From Sipunculus nudus (lineage: Eukaryota; Annelida; Sipuncula; Golfingiida; Sipunculidae), in NCBI GenBank assembly GCA_026874595.1, contig CM049308.1, forward strand, positions 75,749,124-75,813,123: a DNA stretch of 64,000 nt, given 5' to 3'. The position numbers and the translations under genes were made by a program. The first letter of the stretch is position 1; the number at the start of each line of letters is the position of its first letter. Below, piece after piece: positions 1 through 14,800 of the stretch. The notes beneath the pieces were generated by a model. It saw only the letters and a list, made by a program, of their open reading frames with translations. It was not told where the DNA came from and searched no databases.

Positions 1-2722
1 GCAACTTTGTTCCTTTGAGAATTTAGGGAAAAACCTCAAATTTCCATTAAAAAACCTATTATCACATTTCAGGACTGCCTAATATCAAAACCACTTATCT
101 GTTTTTCTAAATATTTACCATAAGAATTCTCCTATATATTTTCTTTATACATGCCAGAAATTAAAACTGTTAAGTGTAATTTCTATAAGTTATGGGCTTG
201 AGCATATTGGACTTTGTAAAAAATCAGGAAAAAAAATTGCTCACTTAACATGTAATTCTTTTAAGCTAGGACTTTCTTTCCAAGTGTATACCTTTGTTTA
301 ATTAAGATTTAATTGTAGACTCAAAATTAGATCTGAACTTTGTAAATTGTTTAAGTTGTTAGCATAAAAATAAAATCAGTACCTTAAATTTTGCCCAACT
401 TTGAACATGGCAGGTTTTTCTTCCTTTGAGTACTGTTGATTTAATTTTCACAGCATGTAAACATACATATTTAAATTTAAATTCGAAATTTGAAAATAAA
501 AGCTTGAAAATTAGGCTTGTTATTGATTTTTTTCTTGAGGCTCTGCTGTAGTCACTTGCTTTGTCCAGATGCAGGCAATTCACTCCTGGTCACTGGAAGT
601 CAGCTATGATTAGTTACAGTCATTGAGGGAGATCCCCTGCTGTGACAGGTGTGCAGTTATTCTCCTATCACTCCCCCCCCCCCCTCCATGCCAACCCTCC
701 CCACCAAGGGTTATGCAGTAATTATAATTGTTTGCACTGTATTTCCTAAATTGTAATGCTGTTTCCATTCCAGTATACAAAACTTTCCTTGAAAAGTAAT
801 TCAAGGAGTAATCCAGAAGATGCCAATGTTGTGTTAAGGTAGCATTTTTAAATAAATCAATTTTCTTTTAAAAGATTTTAACAAATTAAAATATAATTAA
901 ACCCAACAGTATGCATAAATTTATAAAATATGAAGCAAATTATGGATTTATGAAGGCACAATTAAAAATCGTGAAATCTGAATCAAGTATTATTTACAGT
1001 TATTAATTTTTTTCCAAATTTAAAAAATATATTTTTGTGTTAAAAAATAAATATATCTTTGTATGCATGATGTGGTGTTATCTGATTGAGATTTATGATG
1101 ATGCAGTTAAGAATAATGAATCAACTTTTATATTCAGATATATATATATATATTATATTGGAAATGAATAGAAATATAAACTTAAAATAAAAAAACTGCT
1201 GTGATAATAAATTGAGGATCTTATACAAGCATTTGTTCATTTTTCTGCCTCAGCAGAATTGGAGATCAGGCTCTTTGTTTGCCATGTATGTTTATGCAGA
1301 AAGTGTTGTTAATCCAACAATCTCCCCCCCCCCCCCCCCCCCCCCCACTGCCATTGATTCCTTTGCACCTGTGCACTGGGACATTAGTTTTTATTGCAAA
1401 TGTGTAAAATTTATTTAATTTAAAAAATAATTTGAGTATAAAAAATTAAGATCTGATTGAAACATATTCTTTCCTCGGGAGAATGGAACATAAGGTTGTT
1501 ATCAGCTCTTTCTGTCCATCATATCCCGTTATCATTGAATATATATTAAATATAAAATTTTTCCTATAAGCACTGTTGAAATAACTTTAATATGCTGTAT
1601 GTGTATGGATTAAAGCTATTAAAGTATAAAATTTGAAAGCAACTTATGTATTTAGTTGTATAATATTATATGCTAAACTTTAATTGGATGGTTCAAATTC
1701 CCCCCCCCCCCCCCCAACACACACCACCACCAAGTCCTTGCATCTATGGACTGGGAACATTAGTTATATTTCAACTGTAAACATTTCATAACATTAAAAA
1801 ATACATATATTTAATAATATATATTATAAAAAAAATAGGTCCAACTGAACAAATTTGTAAACTACTGACCAGTCAACAATTTATCAAAAAGCCAACCAAT
1901 AATCAAGGTAATAATATACATCTTATGGTCACAAACTGCTCACATGCTTCAATTTTAAAATAAGAAAATGCATGGTGTGGTCACAAAATATTATTTGCAA
2001 CAATGTCTTACTCATCAATACAAACCCAATCATGTCAAACAGCCATGGCCTATATTACCTTTTCCTCTTAGATTCTATCTCCATTTGATATTATTTTAGA
2101 TTTTACCTTCAAGGTCATCTTAACCTGAACATGGTGACCCATGGGTCTCTTGTTGAAAGCTGCTTTAATTATTTCAAATTTTGTAACTTATGTGTTGTTT
2201 ATAAACCCTGTGTATTCTAGGTCTTGTTTGTATAGAGTTGACAATAATCAGAATATCTTTTCTCCACAAATGATTCACTACTAACGAAAGTCTGCCACCC
2301 ACTGGCTATTTTCCTGCAACACCATGCAACTAGAATCACAAACTATCATTGATTATGATCCAATATGAATCACTGGTGGGCAGGACTTGCAACTCCACTT
2401 GCAACAGATGAACTCAAGGTTTTTGGTATGTCAGAAAACTTGTGATTCACTAACGATCCTTTGCGACTGTTGCATGCATCTGCAATTGCTTGCAGTGGTA
2501 TGTGCAACTGAATATCATCCCATTGGTTGCGGGAGTTTTGGTCAGGTGACTTAACCTACCTGTATAGATACCATCTTATCAAGTTTATCATCTCAAAAAT
2601 AAACATTGCAGGAAACTCTGTGATCTCAAGTCACAAGCAGTCACAGCAAAATTGCCAGTAGGAAGCAGACTGAACTTCAACATCACTTATGTAATGATTG
2701 GTTTTTTTTTATCTGCTTACAG
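1..2722. other. Upstream intron or flank without a recognisable exon
   Basis: No exon fits the propeller portion of Rod that must precede exon 1. The first 600 bases resemble 5395-5900 and 6000-6500, so they belong to the same dispersed repeat. A stretch near 2135-2155 (GTGACCCATGGGTCTCTTG) resembles that family's terminal motif. Poly-C runs lie at about 673-684, 1324-1346 and 1700-1715. The rest is AT-rich and unassigned. Confidence 0.6.
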
Positions 2723-2867
2723 AGGACAACAGCTGAGGCTGGTGGTGATGACAGCATCACATGGTCTTGAGGGAGCCCTACAGATCTACTCCCTGCCAGC
2801 CAGAGACATACTGTACACCTTACAGCTCAGCTCATTCACCTTCCTTGGAGCCTGTCCTGTCTCTCAG
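2723..2867 (+). CDS. KNTC1: KNTC1 exon 1 of window
   Basis: The acceptor follows a long T tract (...TGCTTACAG) and the donor is CAG|GTGAGC. The first base completes a codon from an exon left of the window, then come 48 codons. Contains LRLVVMTAS and IYSLPARDILYTLQLSS, the end of the beta-propeller region of Rod. Confidence 0.9.
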
Positions 2868-5800
2868 GTGAGCCATGTCTTTGTGAAAGTGAAGTCCTGT
2901 CTGTCCTATCTATCATCTGTAACTCATGTGGCAGCAAGTTGCATTATAGTTAATACCAGTTTGCTTTAATCCCTCGTGTTTAAAGCAAAATATATAAACA
3001 CATGAAAATATAATGTAGACATGTTAAAATGGTGAAAGGGTTATGTCATGACCGATTAATCCCCCCCCCCCCACACACACACATAAATACACATAAGATT
3101 ACAGTTTTTCACACATTCAAGAATAAACTGCAGGTGCTGCTATCTGTCAATAATTTATGTTGTTAACCTATTAGTGCTGACCTCTGCCAGCTGATCTTGA
3201 TACTTTAAACTATCAGACCAAATATTCCAGGGATAACTATGTCAGGGGGATAAGTAAATATTAAGTGAATGAAAGCTTATGGAAAGTGGTCTCATACTTA
3301 ACTGAAATGTTGCAGTGTTACACAGAACACCAAGAAAACTGTCTAAGAGTAACAAAACTCCTTTTTCCTCACTTTGAGAAGAAAAGATGCTGTCTCAAAG
3401 GAAAAAAAAAATTCCTGCAATTTTATACTATTCATCAGTGGTCTTTGAATTTGCTTTGCTGCAAATTAATAAAATATTGAACAAAAGGGAAGTTTGCATA
3501 ACAGTTTGTTTGTTTATCATTCACTTACAGGAGGCTATCTACATTGTTGAAGGTGTAGATGAAGAAGGAGGCCCAGTGAGGTAGAAATATGAACATTCAA
3601 GATTTTGTTACATTATATCACTTAAGCAGAGACAGTCATATCAAATTTGGTGTTTTTTAAGATAGTAATAATGGTAAAATCTTTATCAAAATGCCTCTGA
3701 AATCGTAAAATAGTTTCTTTTCAGTATTATGATAAAGATAACATGTTATTTAGTCTCGATTGAGAAGAAGCTGTGCTAATGTTTCAGAAATATTTCCTGA
3801 TAATCAGGCTATTTTTTGTGTCTTTGGCACACAAAAAAATGCGATCTAAGCAGATTTGGACTTATGTGTTGTTATGTTTGTTCTGGTTGTATTACATCTG
3901 TGATGTGGTTTACTGTCTGTTCCAGCTCAAGTCAGACAGGTGTTTACTCTCTTCGGATCAGGTGTTTGACAGAAGCCCAACCAGAAACAAGGTTAGTTAA
4001 TACTACCGGCCTCCCTTGTCTAGGGGTTGAGCACAGGACTCAAGGCCGGGAGATCATTAGTTTGAATCTCAGCAAAGGCAGAGAGATTTTCCACAGTCAC
4101 CCCCCACCCAGGAAGAGTGCACTGCAGGCTAAATGGGAGATTGTGCTCAACAGTTACTCACAAATGAGTGCCTATTTCGGGGGTTCCTTGGTGTTATGAC
4201 CCAGCAATGGGGATGACACACACCCAAGACTCACAAGGAAATGGTACACCGAACCTGGTTGATGCCAGGATTATTGCAGGTTAGCCCGTCACATAGTCCG
4301 AAACCAGAATGGAATTCTGCAAATGTACATAGTACTTAGTTAAGCAAGCATTAAAAAATGGAGGAAGTAACCTCTACCCGAAATATCTTTTAAAAAAATT
4401 TAATACTAGAGAACTTTCTTAATGTAGACCAGTATGGTCAGTTGGCAGCTCAGTGTTTATGATTGAAGTAATCAGGGCCCAGTCCAGGTCTTATAGTAAT
4501 TAAGTCTGCTGCCCATCTGTCACAGTTTCCCTGCTTTATCTCAAAGGCTGTTTGTGATTTTTGTTAACATTAGTACCTGAATGTGGATTTGTACTGTTAA
4601 AAATTAAGACATCTGGAAAAAGCATAGCCGAGACATACATTTTTAAATTCTGATTAAATATTATCTCAAGAGCTGTTCAAGCAGTTGCATTAAAATATTT
4701 AATGAAGATTGCTACTCATGAGACATGAATTCACAGTCACTTTTCTTTTGTCCAATAATCCAGCGGTCATGTCATTCCATTTGCATCTGTTACCTCAAGA
4801 AACTGGGCATATTGGGGGCCTTTATATAGGTTTCTCCACAATCAGAAGTCACCAACATATACAAAGAACAAAATGGCCCATTGAAAGCTTAATATTTGTT
4901 TTTGTCTCTACAGAATCAGAAGAAAATTTCATGTACAGCTTTTGAAACTCCTATGTTCTGCATATCTTTTTCAGTCCTCCATAGACATTGAAAGTAATTG
5001 ATACTTAAGAAACAAGCTTTAAACATGCCTGATGCTGTCAGAGTGAACTTTAACAATGTAAATTGTGAAAAAAAGAACCTTTATAACCACACCAAATTGT
5101 GCCTGCAGGGAACAAAAACTTTAAATATTCATCAGTCATGTTCGACTTTCATCTTATTTCCAATTCTAAATAGGTGGTGATATAGCAAAACAAATGTTTG
5201 GTGCGGCCTGTCATATTTTAGCTCAGCTGACTATAAGTCATCTGAGCTATAGTCGTGGTCCATTGTCCGTCGTCCGTCCGTCTGTCCGTCTGTAGATGTG
5301 GCAAGTTTTGAAACAATAAGACCTAGGAATCCAAAATTCGGCATAATGTTAGATGTCCCCAATATCTCCTACCAAGCCAAAAACTGGGTCTTTGTGACTT
5401 TGTTCCTTTGAGAAATTAAGGAAAAACCTCAATTTTTTATTAAAAACCTATTTTCACATTTCAGGACAGCCTAACTACGAAACCACTCACCTGTTTTTCC
5501 TCATATTTACCATAAATATTCCTCTATATAGTTCCTATGTACATGCCAGAAATTAGGTCTGTATTATATGATTTAAAAAAAGTTATGGGCTCAAACATAA
5601 TGCATTTTGTAAAAAAATCAGGAAAGATATTTGATCACTTAACACAAAACATTTTAAAGCTATGGACTTTTTTCCAGTTATATATCTTTTATTAATCAAA
5701 ATTAAATTGTATACCCAAAATTAGATCAAAATCTGTTAAATTTTTAAAAATATTAGCAAAAATAAAAAATTGGTACCTTAAATTTTGCCTGAATTTGACC

Positions 5801-8800
5801 ATGGCACGTTTTTTTCTTATAAGTACATTTGATTTAATTTTCACAGCCAGTTTACATATGGATTTAATCTGATGAATTTTGAATTTGAAAGCATAAGCTT
5901 AAAAAATAGTCTAGCTATTGAAGTTTTTTAGAAGACTTAATGTATTTGTATTTTCTAGCATCATGACCCTACTTTTGTTTACCTGGTAATCCAAAAATTG
6001 GCATAATGTTAGATGTAATTGTAAATATTCATATTCTTCCATACATTTCCTATGTACATACCAAATTTTAGGTCAGTATTGCATAATTTGTTGAAGTTAT
6101 AGACCCAAACATAATGCACTTTGTAAAAAATCAGGATATATATTTACTCACTTAACATAAGAATGGCTGAGACTTTTTATAAGGAATATAACATCATTTA
6201 ATCAAGATTCAATTGTATACGGAAAATTAGATATGAAATTTGCATTTTTTTTTAAGTTATTAGCATAAATATAAAATCAGTACCTTAAATTTTGCCCAAC
6301 TTTGGCCACGGCACAATTTTTTCCTGTAAGTACTGTGGATGTTATTTTCACAGCATGTACACATAAGGATTAAATCTGTTAAAATCTTAAATATGAAAAA
6401 TAAAAGCTGCAAAATTAGGCTAGTTATTGAATTTGTTTGGAGGCTCTTGTTGTATTCCCTTACATTGTCAAGCAGTCCACTGAGGTCACTGTAGGTCATT
6501 CAATGCAACTCTCTATGCTCCCCAGGCTGTTATGTAATCCCATCACTCCGGCAAGCCCTATCTCTTGTTGAGCTTGATCAGGCTGCCAGCATAAATACCA
6601 CAGGGAGCTTTTCTCTCTCCCCCCACCCCATTCTGTTGACAGACCTGTACTCTAAACTAGATGAATCCTATAATTTATCATTTTTTCAGCGATGAACAGT
6701 AACAAGAGAGACCCCTCACTGAACCCACCGCTTCGATACACAGGACTAATATACAAGACAAAGCTGACAATTTTAATGTTAAAAAATTCTTTTTGTTGAG
6801 ACTTGGACAATTTTGATTTTTTTTTAAAGAAAAAAATGTTCAGGAATTTAATCCTAATATTCATATATGATAAAATATTAGGACCTATTGAAAGTGCTAA
6901 CTGACAAGATTTAAGAAGATATATTTCGTTCATATCTCTTAAAGTTGGTGGGGCCTAGTTATCTCGTTTTTAAAATTAGAAATATTGGTCAAACTTTGTG
7001 GGATTAATTTTTAACTCAAATGGCCATATATTTAACTTTTAAAATATTAATTAATTACTTCACACATTATTTGTTTATGAAATGGAACTTTTATATTACA
7101 CTTACCGTAAGCCCATTTTTTCCCTTGGTGCATCACTAAATTGTTTCAGGCCAAAGGTTTCATTTATTACACAGTCCATATGCTTTAGCTCATGTCCATT
7201 ATTCTATAATTTACAAATTCATTTAAGCTGGGCCATTTTCTCTTAGCTTTTCAAATGGTAATATACATGGAAAAACCATAAGAAACAAAAATATTTTGCA
7301 GTTACTAATATTTTCCAAAATTCAGCTGAGTGACGTGACCCATAGGTCCCTTGTTTGTTATGTTGTCGTTATTCTTGTTTTATTTGCAGTGATGTGACAA
7401 TTCAATACCAATAGCAGTGAAAATTAAATTAAACTGAATTATGGTTTTCTTTATACACAGACTATCAAGGTTACTTCACAAAAAGAAATTTTCAGCAGCT
7501 GAGAGATTTGCAGAGCAGTTCAACCTGGATGTTCAGGTACAGTTATGGATCTTTCTATCTGTCAGGACAGAAACAGTTTAAATGAATGCAGACAGACCAC
7601 ATCAACATTGATGCAAACTGGTTTCTCATGTACATACTTAGTTGAGCTAAAAATGAACGTGGTGAACTCCAATATAAAAGTAATTCATTGCTCATTCCAT
7701 GAAATATTGAAGCAAGCAAAAACTTTGCCTTTACATTTTGGTCTGGTTTTACTGTAAAATTTAAATCAAATTTACCTTTCATCTACAGACATCTCTGAAA
7801 AAAAAGAAATTTTCTCTTAGATTAAGCCATGGCGATGCGGCATCTGTCTGTCTGGCGCCCAGCCCAATGACAATTTACAGAGAATCATTATTTCTTGACC
7901 TAGTTTAATTTTGTTTGTTTTTTCTGGTATTAAGGTGTGTTCTTTTAAACTTCTAAATAAAATTTCTAAATTCATTATTTATGCAAATTTATGCCAACTT
8001 TTTCAAAATAAAAAAAAATGCTTCTTTATTTCTTGACCGATTTTGAGTCTTTGTTTTGGGCTGATTGGGTTTGGGCCACCTAAACTTTTACACAGTTTTG
8101 AACCTGCATGTAGAGCTACCTGAGATGCCAAATTTTTTGGATTAAAAAAATCATAACATAAACTGAATGATAGTTGCATAATTGTATGTTAGAGGGGTGC
8201 TGGGTTAGCACTGTCATTGACGTGATGGTCTGTATTTGATATATATGTTACAGCTTGTATACAAGGTGAAGGCCACGTACCTGCTGGATCTGCTGTCACC
8301 CTGGAACTGTGACAGCCTGTCAGCTGAGGACATCCAGCTAGCATGTGAAGAATTCCATGAGTGTATGAAGAACACACAGGTGGGATTTACTCATTTTTTT
8401 AATATAATAAAAAAAATACCTATATGTGAAGAGAAATATTTTTTGAAGGGACATGATTAGGAGCAATATTATGCCTTTTCTTTCACACTTTTAGTTAAGT
8501 TTTGCTTTATACAAAATTATCCAAACAAAAACATCCAAGAACGCAGTCTCAGTACCTCCCCTTCAGCTGCTTAACTCCTTGGTATGGTTCTGTGTGTGAG
8601 TAAACACGGTCCATGTGTCTCTGTTTACTTTAACAAGCCTGTGTGACCAGAATTCTGATTTTGCGCATATGCAACATGTCCCAATTAAGAAGTAGTCTTA
8701 ATATGAGCATGCACGGTTGTGAAACACTTGTTGATAGCCTGAAAAGAAAATGGAAAACACAGGTGGCATTCATGCTATGTTTATGTTGTCACCAGTGATC

Positions 8801-11800
8801 ACGCCTCGTCCCCTGTTTTAACACTCGTCTACAGGATAAGCCAACAGTTTCAGTACAATATTTTGGCAGATACCATTTTATTTTAAAGAGAATACGCTAT
8901 AATAATTTACCAGGCTGTGTATGTTAACCATGATAGCTTCCTTAAACTATATGTATATGAGATTTAGTTTAACCCTGTACTGTTCAAATTACAATTTAGA
9001 TGTCACATTTCTGATAGTTTTTTCCCCCATTTCAACCCATTTTTTTTTAAAAAAAGGTTGTTACTGACAAGACAATAATTATATTTATTTTGTGTTTTAT
9101 GGGATATATTATTTATGTCATTTTATTTAGGATGTAGAATTTGTGGTGACTCAGTGTGTAGCAGCTGCAATGCCAACGCTTCCAGCAACAGTGTCTGTAC
9201 TGTCACTTGCATCAGAAAAGGTGAGCTTAAAAAGACGCTATGATGACACAACAGTACAGGGTCCCCATGACTGTCAGAACTCATGGATATTCGGGTAGAG
9301 TCATGTTGTGGGCTCTTTTGTAGAGTTTCTCTAGCTTTTTGGACATATCAGGTATAGCCAATATATATCTTGTATTTAGTGGGTTTCTATGGGCCTGTGA
9401 TCACCTAGTCAGGTAGTCCTCCAGTAAACATCTAAAGATTTGTTGTTAATTTTCAGGCTGAAATAGATCCTATATCTTTCAGTTTTGATGTGACAGCCAT
9501 ATTTTCATAAAATTATGTTGGTCAGAGGTGACAGCAAGCTGTCTGCCTGCACCATACAAATTCATGTAAAGATTCATGTGATTAAATAGCAACCACCTGC
9601 AACAGATTTATTGCAGTTTCAGGCTGTCAAGTAGACCTACAACAGGTGGAGGAATAAATTAGTTTACTGTATGTTTTTTATTTAACACATTTATTAATGT
9701 TAAGTGATCATTTTATAATTCACGTATTGGCATGTTCTGTGGGACAAAAGTAGTTAACTTTCCTTCAACAGGGGCTCCCACTATCACCAAGGGTAGGGAC
9801 TGTGATGGCGCCATGATGACTTACCAAAAATCTGTTGGATTTTTATTAAACTCATTATGAATATTAACCAATACAGTATCTCACCTGAATTACATTCTCA
9901 GCAAAGTTCACACATATTTAATGAGGTCAGAGGCTCAGAGGTCACAAGATTGATGGCCGTATTATGCACCATTTGCAGGGCTCTCGTTATTTATTTCAGA
10001 CCATTTGATAAGAGAATTATGTTTCTTTCAGTTATCTGATGCAACCACAAAGGCAACCTCTCAACAGATGCAGGACCTCAAAACAACTGTAAGTCATAGG
10101 AAGTCATTAGTTTACTTTCAGTCTAGTATTTGCTTATCCCTGCAAGCACACATATACAAGTACACAACTATAAAAGAGGTTTCTAATATAAAACCTTTGA
10201 CAGTTAGGACTCAGCTGATAGAATTATATCATCTTATTAGAAGAAAAAGTGTATCAGATTAATTAAAGATATCTATCAGAAAAAAAGATTAAAAGTAGAA
10301 GATAAAATTGTCACTGAGGAAATTAAAAAAAGTATGTACATACTTTATGTTCATAAAAAATCATACTTCTTGTCTTATATCAGGTATCCAAGACCCTACA
10401 TAGACTGGGGACATACCAAGTTGCATTTGGAGCAGAGCAGTACAGGTAGGATTAAGATTTGTCCCTCTGATGGATTAGTTGTCATAGTGTTTAAGGAGTC
10501 TTGCATGTGTATATTCTTGCTGTGCACTTTGGAGTTTGTAGTTGAGATTATTTTGGTGAATATTTGGGTGATTGCCAAATAATTAACTTAAATATTTTGC
10601 ATATTTCAAAAAGTATTTGTCCTAAGTCTTTATAAGGTCATGAAAAATAATTAAATTTTGATCCTGTGGCATGTGTATAAAACCTTAAGTAACATATGAA
10701 TAATATGATTGCAACTGATATCCCCAAAGAAAATTCCGTTCCACTGACTTAAAGCTTTCTACAAACCCAGATAAGTTTCAATAATTTTTACACGATGAGA
10801 TGTCAGAGATTTTTCCAATGGCTCAGCTTTTATCATGGTTCTGTATTGTTATTAGCCCCATTAAAAAAATTGAAATCCAGAAAGCTTTGTACTTGCATAT
10901 TGTTCTTTCCATGTGATTATCTTCATCTTTATTTAAAAAAAAAATATTGCCACCTACTGGCCATTGGACTATCTATAAAGTGCAGCACTTTATCATTACA
11001 GGGCGAGTCAGTGGGAGTACCTGAGTCATACAGACATGCTGCATCAGTTCCTGAAGTGGCTGACAGCCGGGGAGCTCCATGTCGCCTTTACAATCTGGAG
11101 AAGACATCAGGTAATCCTTTTAATACCAGTAGGTCAAACAAGATTGTTTATATTATTTTTATCATTTGAACATAACTTTGAATCACAGGACAAATTTGTA
11201 TGTTTTAAATAAAAAGCATTATCTTCAAATTTCTTTTTTTTACTGGATAAACAATAGATCACAGAGAGGGGAAAATGCCTAGAGAAAGATTGTTGAAAAA
11301 AAAGAACTTTTCACACTATTTGAATATGCATATTGTTGAAATCTAATAAATGTTTATTTAAGTCAAAAACTCCCTGATAAAACACAAAATTGATTAAGCC
11401 ACTGTCCTGGTTCCTGTTGGATTTTGGATTCACAAATTTTGAATGTATGAGGTGTTTTTGGGTCAGCTGCTGTAAAAATACATGTTGATATCGATGATGT
11501 TTTCTTTATTTAATTATCAATTAACTCCATCTAAAAAATTATGCAAAAAGCTTCCCAGTTGGCACTGGACGTTGATTCAACGTTGTTTTAATGTTAAAAT
11601 AATGATTTCCACGTTGAATCAAAGTTGATCAAGGTTGAATCAATGTCCATTGTCCGCTGGGTTGTTCAATATGAACAGGGGTTATTGTTAGATATGCCTA
11701 CATTTTTGTCTCTATTGAAAATAATATAAATATTGTCACTGTAGGTTACAACTGTTGTTTGATGGTTTTCAAATGCTGTTATACATCAATTTATTACCAC

Positions 11801-14800
11801 AGACAAACATATTAAATTTTTATCATTGTTTGGTCTTATTTCTCTACCATTATTGATTGGTATTCATTGTTAAAAATCAATATCTGTAAACATAAACAGA
11901 ATAGTCACGGTTGTGTTTGCTTTTTTTGTAGAGTGAATTTGAGGAGAGGTTTAACCATGATTTACTGGAGGACATTTTGACATGTATTCCTGAAGAGTCC
12001 CCATCAGCACACATCAAACCATGGCTAACAGAGGACCTAATTCCTTATGTTACTCTTGTCTACCCGGAAGGACTGGTATGGTCACATGATCTTAATTTGC
12101 ATATTCATTTTCCAGGGCCAGACACTGATTGTCACAGAGTTCTTAGTGTAAAATTACTTTCCATTGAATGTATATTGATTAGTATGACAGTAATTGGAAA
12201 GGATATCAAGAGAATGTTAGTAAAATAGTAAATTTATTATATGTAAAAAGGGTAAGTCTTTAATGTCAGTTTGAGACACCAGTTACATGTATCAGACACA
12301 AGTGACACCAGACATGTGGGAAAACAATTGTTCTTTAATTTCAAAGGATTAGTTGGACCATCTGCCTGCCCGGTTGAGAAGGCAACTATAGGTTTCCACC
12401 TGCCCAAAAGCCTAAGTCACCTGCCATGGGCAGTTCAGCAATGAGTAATGTTGATCCCTGCACCAGAGCATTCCAGGAGCTGTAACACTTCTGACCTGAG
12501 ATGTAAATAACTGAATTTAGCAAAGAAGGGGGGCCGTGTTATACACAGGTACAAGTTTTTCAGCATCCTCAGAGCCGCCAAGGTTAATTTACAGCAATCA
12601 GCATTATGACATTGGTCGAACCGGACGGCGTGAATATCGGTGATCATGTCCGTATGGTGGTAATGTACACTCTATAAAGAACGTTACAGTGCCTTGTTTT
12701 TGTTTAAATTTATCGTTTATACATCAGATTTACATGCGCAAATAGTTAAATAATTGATAAGAAAAGGTTTGCCCTTGCCGCATTGACACAGGAATTTTAA
12801 TGGAATCATATATGAAAGCCCTTCTGACAGTACAGCCAGTGATTTCCCGCGATCGCAGACGGATTCATGGAACTTACAGACCGAAACGGAATTTCCGAAT
12901 CCTGAAAATATATAAGTTTTAAAGTATATTTTGCCAAAAATATCTTGGCAATTCACTTTATACAGGTACGCAGTGATATAATTGTCGATGCCGCTATCAG
13001 CTTGCGATATAATGTAATATAGCATGTAATATGTAGCACGTAATATGCATATTAATACAAGGATGATTTTTCATATGGTACCGTATTTACCGCGTAAAAT
13101 GTTCACGAGTCCAGTGAATGCGGACGCGGTCAGCTGGCTTGCACACTGATATACACAGAGACTCGCACATGGCACTTCGATTACAAGACAACCAGTAGCG
13201 CGTTATAATTATAAATATACAGCAGCCTTTCCTCAGGTGGTGTGGAATTCAATGTTTGTCAAGCCTGTATTATTGGATTACGTCAAGAAATGAATTTATT
13301 TTAATGGGTCAACAAAGTTCAAGAAAGGGACCGAGTTTCCGCGGGATATAAATATATGACGAATTTCCTCACAATTTTTGTAAAACAAAACCCCGGATTT
13401 GGTGCATATATCCTCTTGGGAAATGATCTATTAAATAGGAACCGAATGGAAACCCTGGTTTCATCTGTAGCATTGAACTTGCACACAGTTAAATGTCGTA
13501 AAATAACGTAGTTCGCAAAAGTCCTACTGGGTCATTACCTAATTACGTTTTTCCTTTCTCACTGGTACAGCGGAATAAATTCGAACCTGACCGACATCGT
13601 TTATGCAAACGTGATATATTTTGTGGGAAAATCTGGTGAATGTGACATGGTTGTGGACAGGCCAGGAAAATGTAATTTTCTATAGTTTAAGATTAACACA
13701 GAATAATAAATGAGGAAGCCTAGTTAAGTAGAGCATCATGGAAGCCTTGGTTTTGTGCGCTGTCACTTGTCTACCTTAACCCACTTGTGGATGTGGACGC
13801 TGATATGCCGTGGGTGTTTGGGGTGATCTCCCTCAAATTATGCAGAAGACTGACATTTCTTTGAAATAAATTTATCTTTTTTAAAGAGGAAGGTGTCAAT
13901 GCCCTGTAATGCACATTCTCTTTGCATGTTAATTCTTAGTGGGTGGCATCTCCTGGATAATATTTTATTACCCAAATTTGGGCCCTAAAATTGACCCTCT
14001 GATGTCTCTCATGCTATTAATGTGAATTGTTGTATAATACACATTCTTTGATATGTTTAATTAATTCCGTTTTGGTCTGCTCCAAACCTTTCTATATTAC
14101 TTTCCTGTTTTCACTTGTAGCATCATGAAAAAATATGCTTCTGACCATTTTAAGAATAAAAAATTATAAAATCTCATTTCAATCATCAGTGTTAAAGTGA
14201 TAATTATGCTGACAAAGTGATCCTCAGTAGCTGGCAGCTCCAACTTGAGATGCTGAAAAATAATTTGAACCAAAATTTGAGGCTCAACATGAGGGGGGGG
14301 GTCGTCTTATACACGCATAAATACGGTATATCATAGAAAATGTGTATGCTCAAGGAGTAAGAGATTGAATGAAATGGTTATTTATAACAAGTTTTGGTAG
14401 TAAATAATTATTAAATTTTTCCTATCATCCACTGTCTTTTTAAAATTCTCTTCGCAAGTTGTTAGTCCATGATGAAAGTTTTATTTTTATTCTTTTATAA
14501 TGGTTTCATTGTGCATGTTATACGAGAGCATGATTAAATGTATTCATTAGCAGTTAGTTTATCTTAGAAATATCTATGTGAAATGCAAATATATTTATCT
14601 AGAAATCTAGATTTATACTCTCTATATCTTATTATTTGTCAGGCTGACATAGCAGTATGGCTGGATCAGAGAGCAAGGAACATGGAGCTGACAGAGAGGG
14701 TATGTATAACAGTGAAGCACTAACTTTATCACTGCTTATTATTATACGCCTGTCTATGAGAGGATTGATAATGGTATACCCAAGGTTGGTCTGCCTGTCC

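Noticed and set aside
1212-1418. Proline-rich open frame
   Set aside because: The proline run comes from a C23 homopolymer; no splice or homology support.
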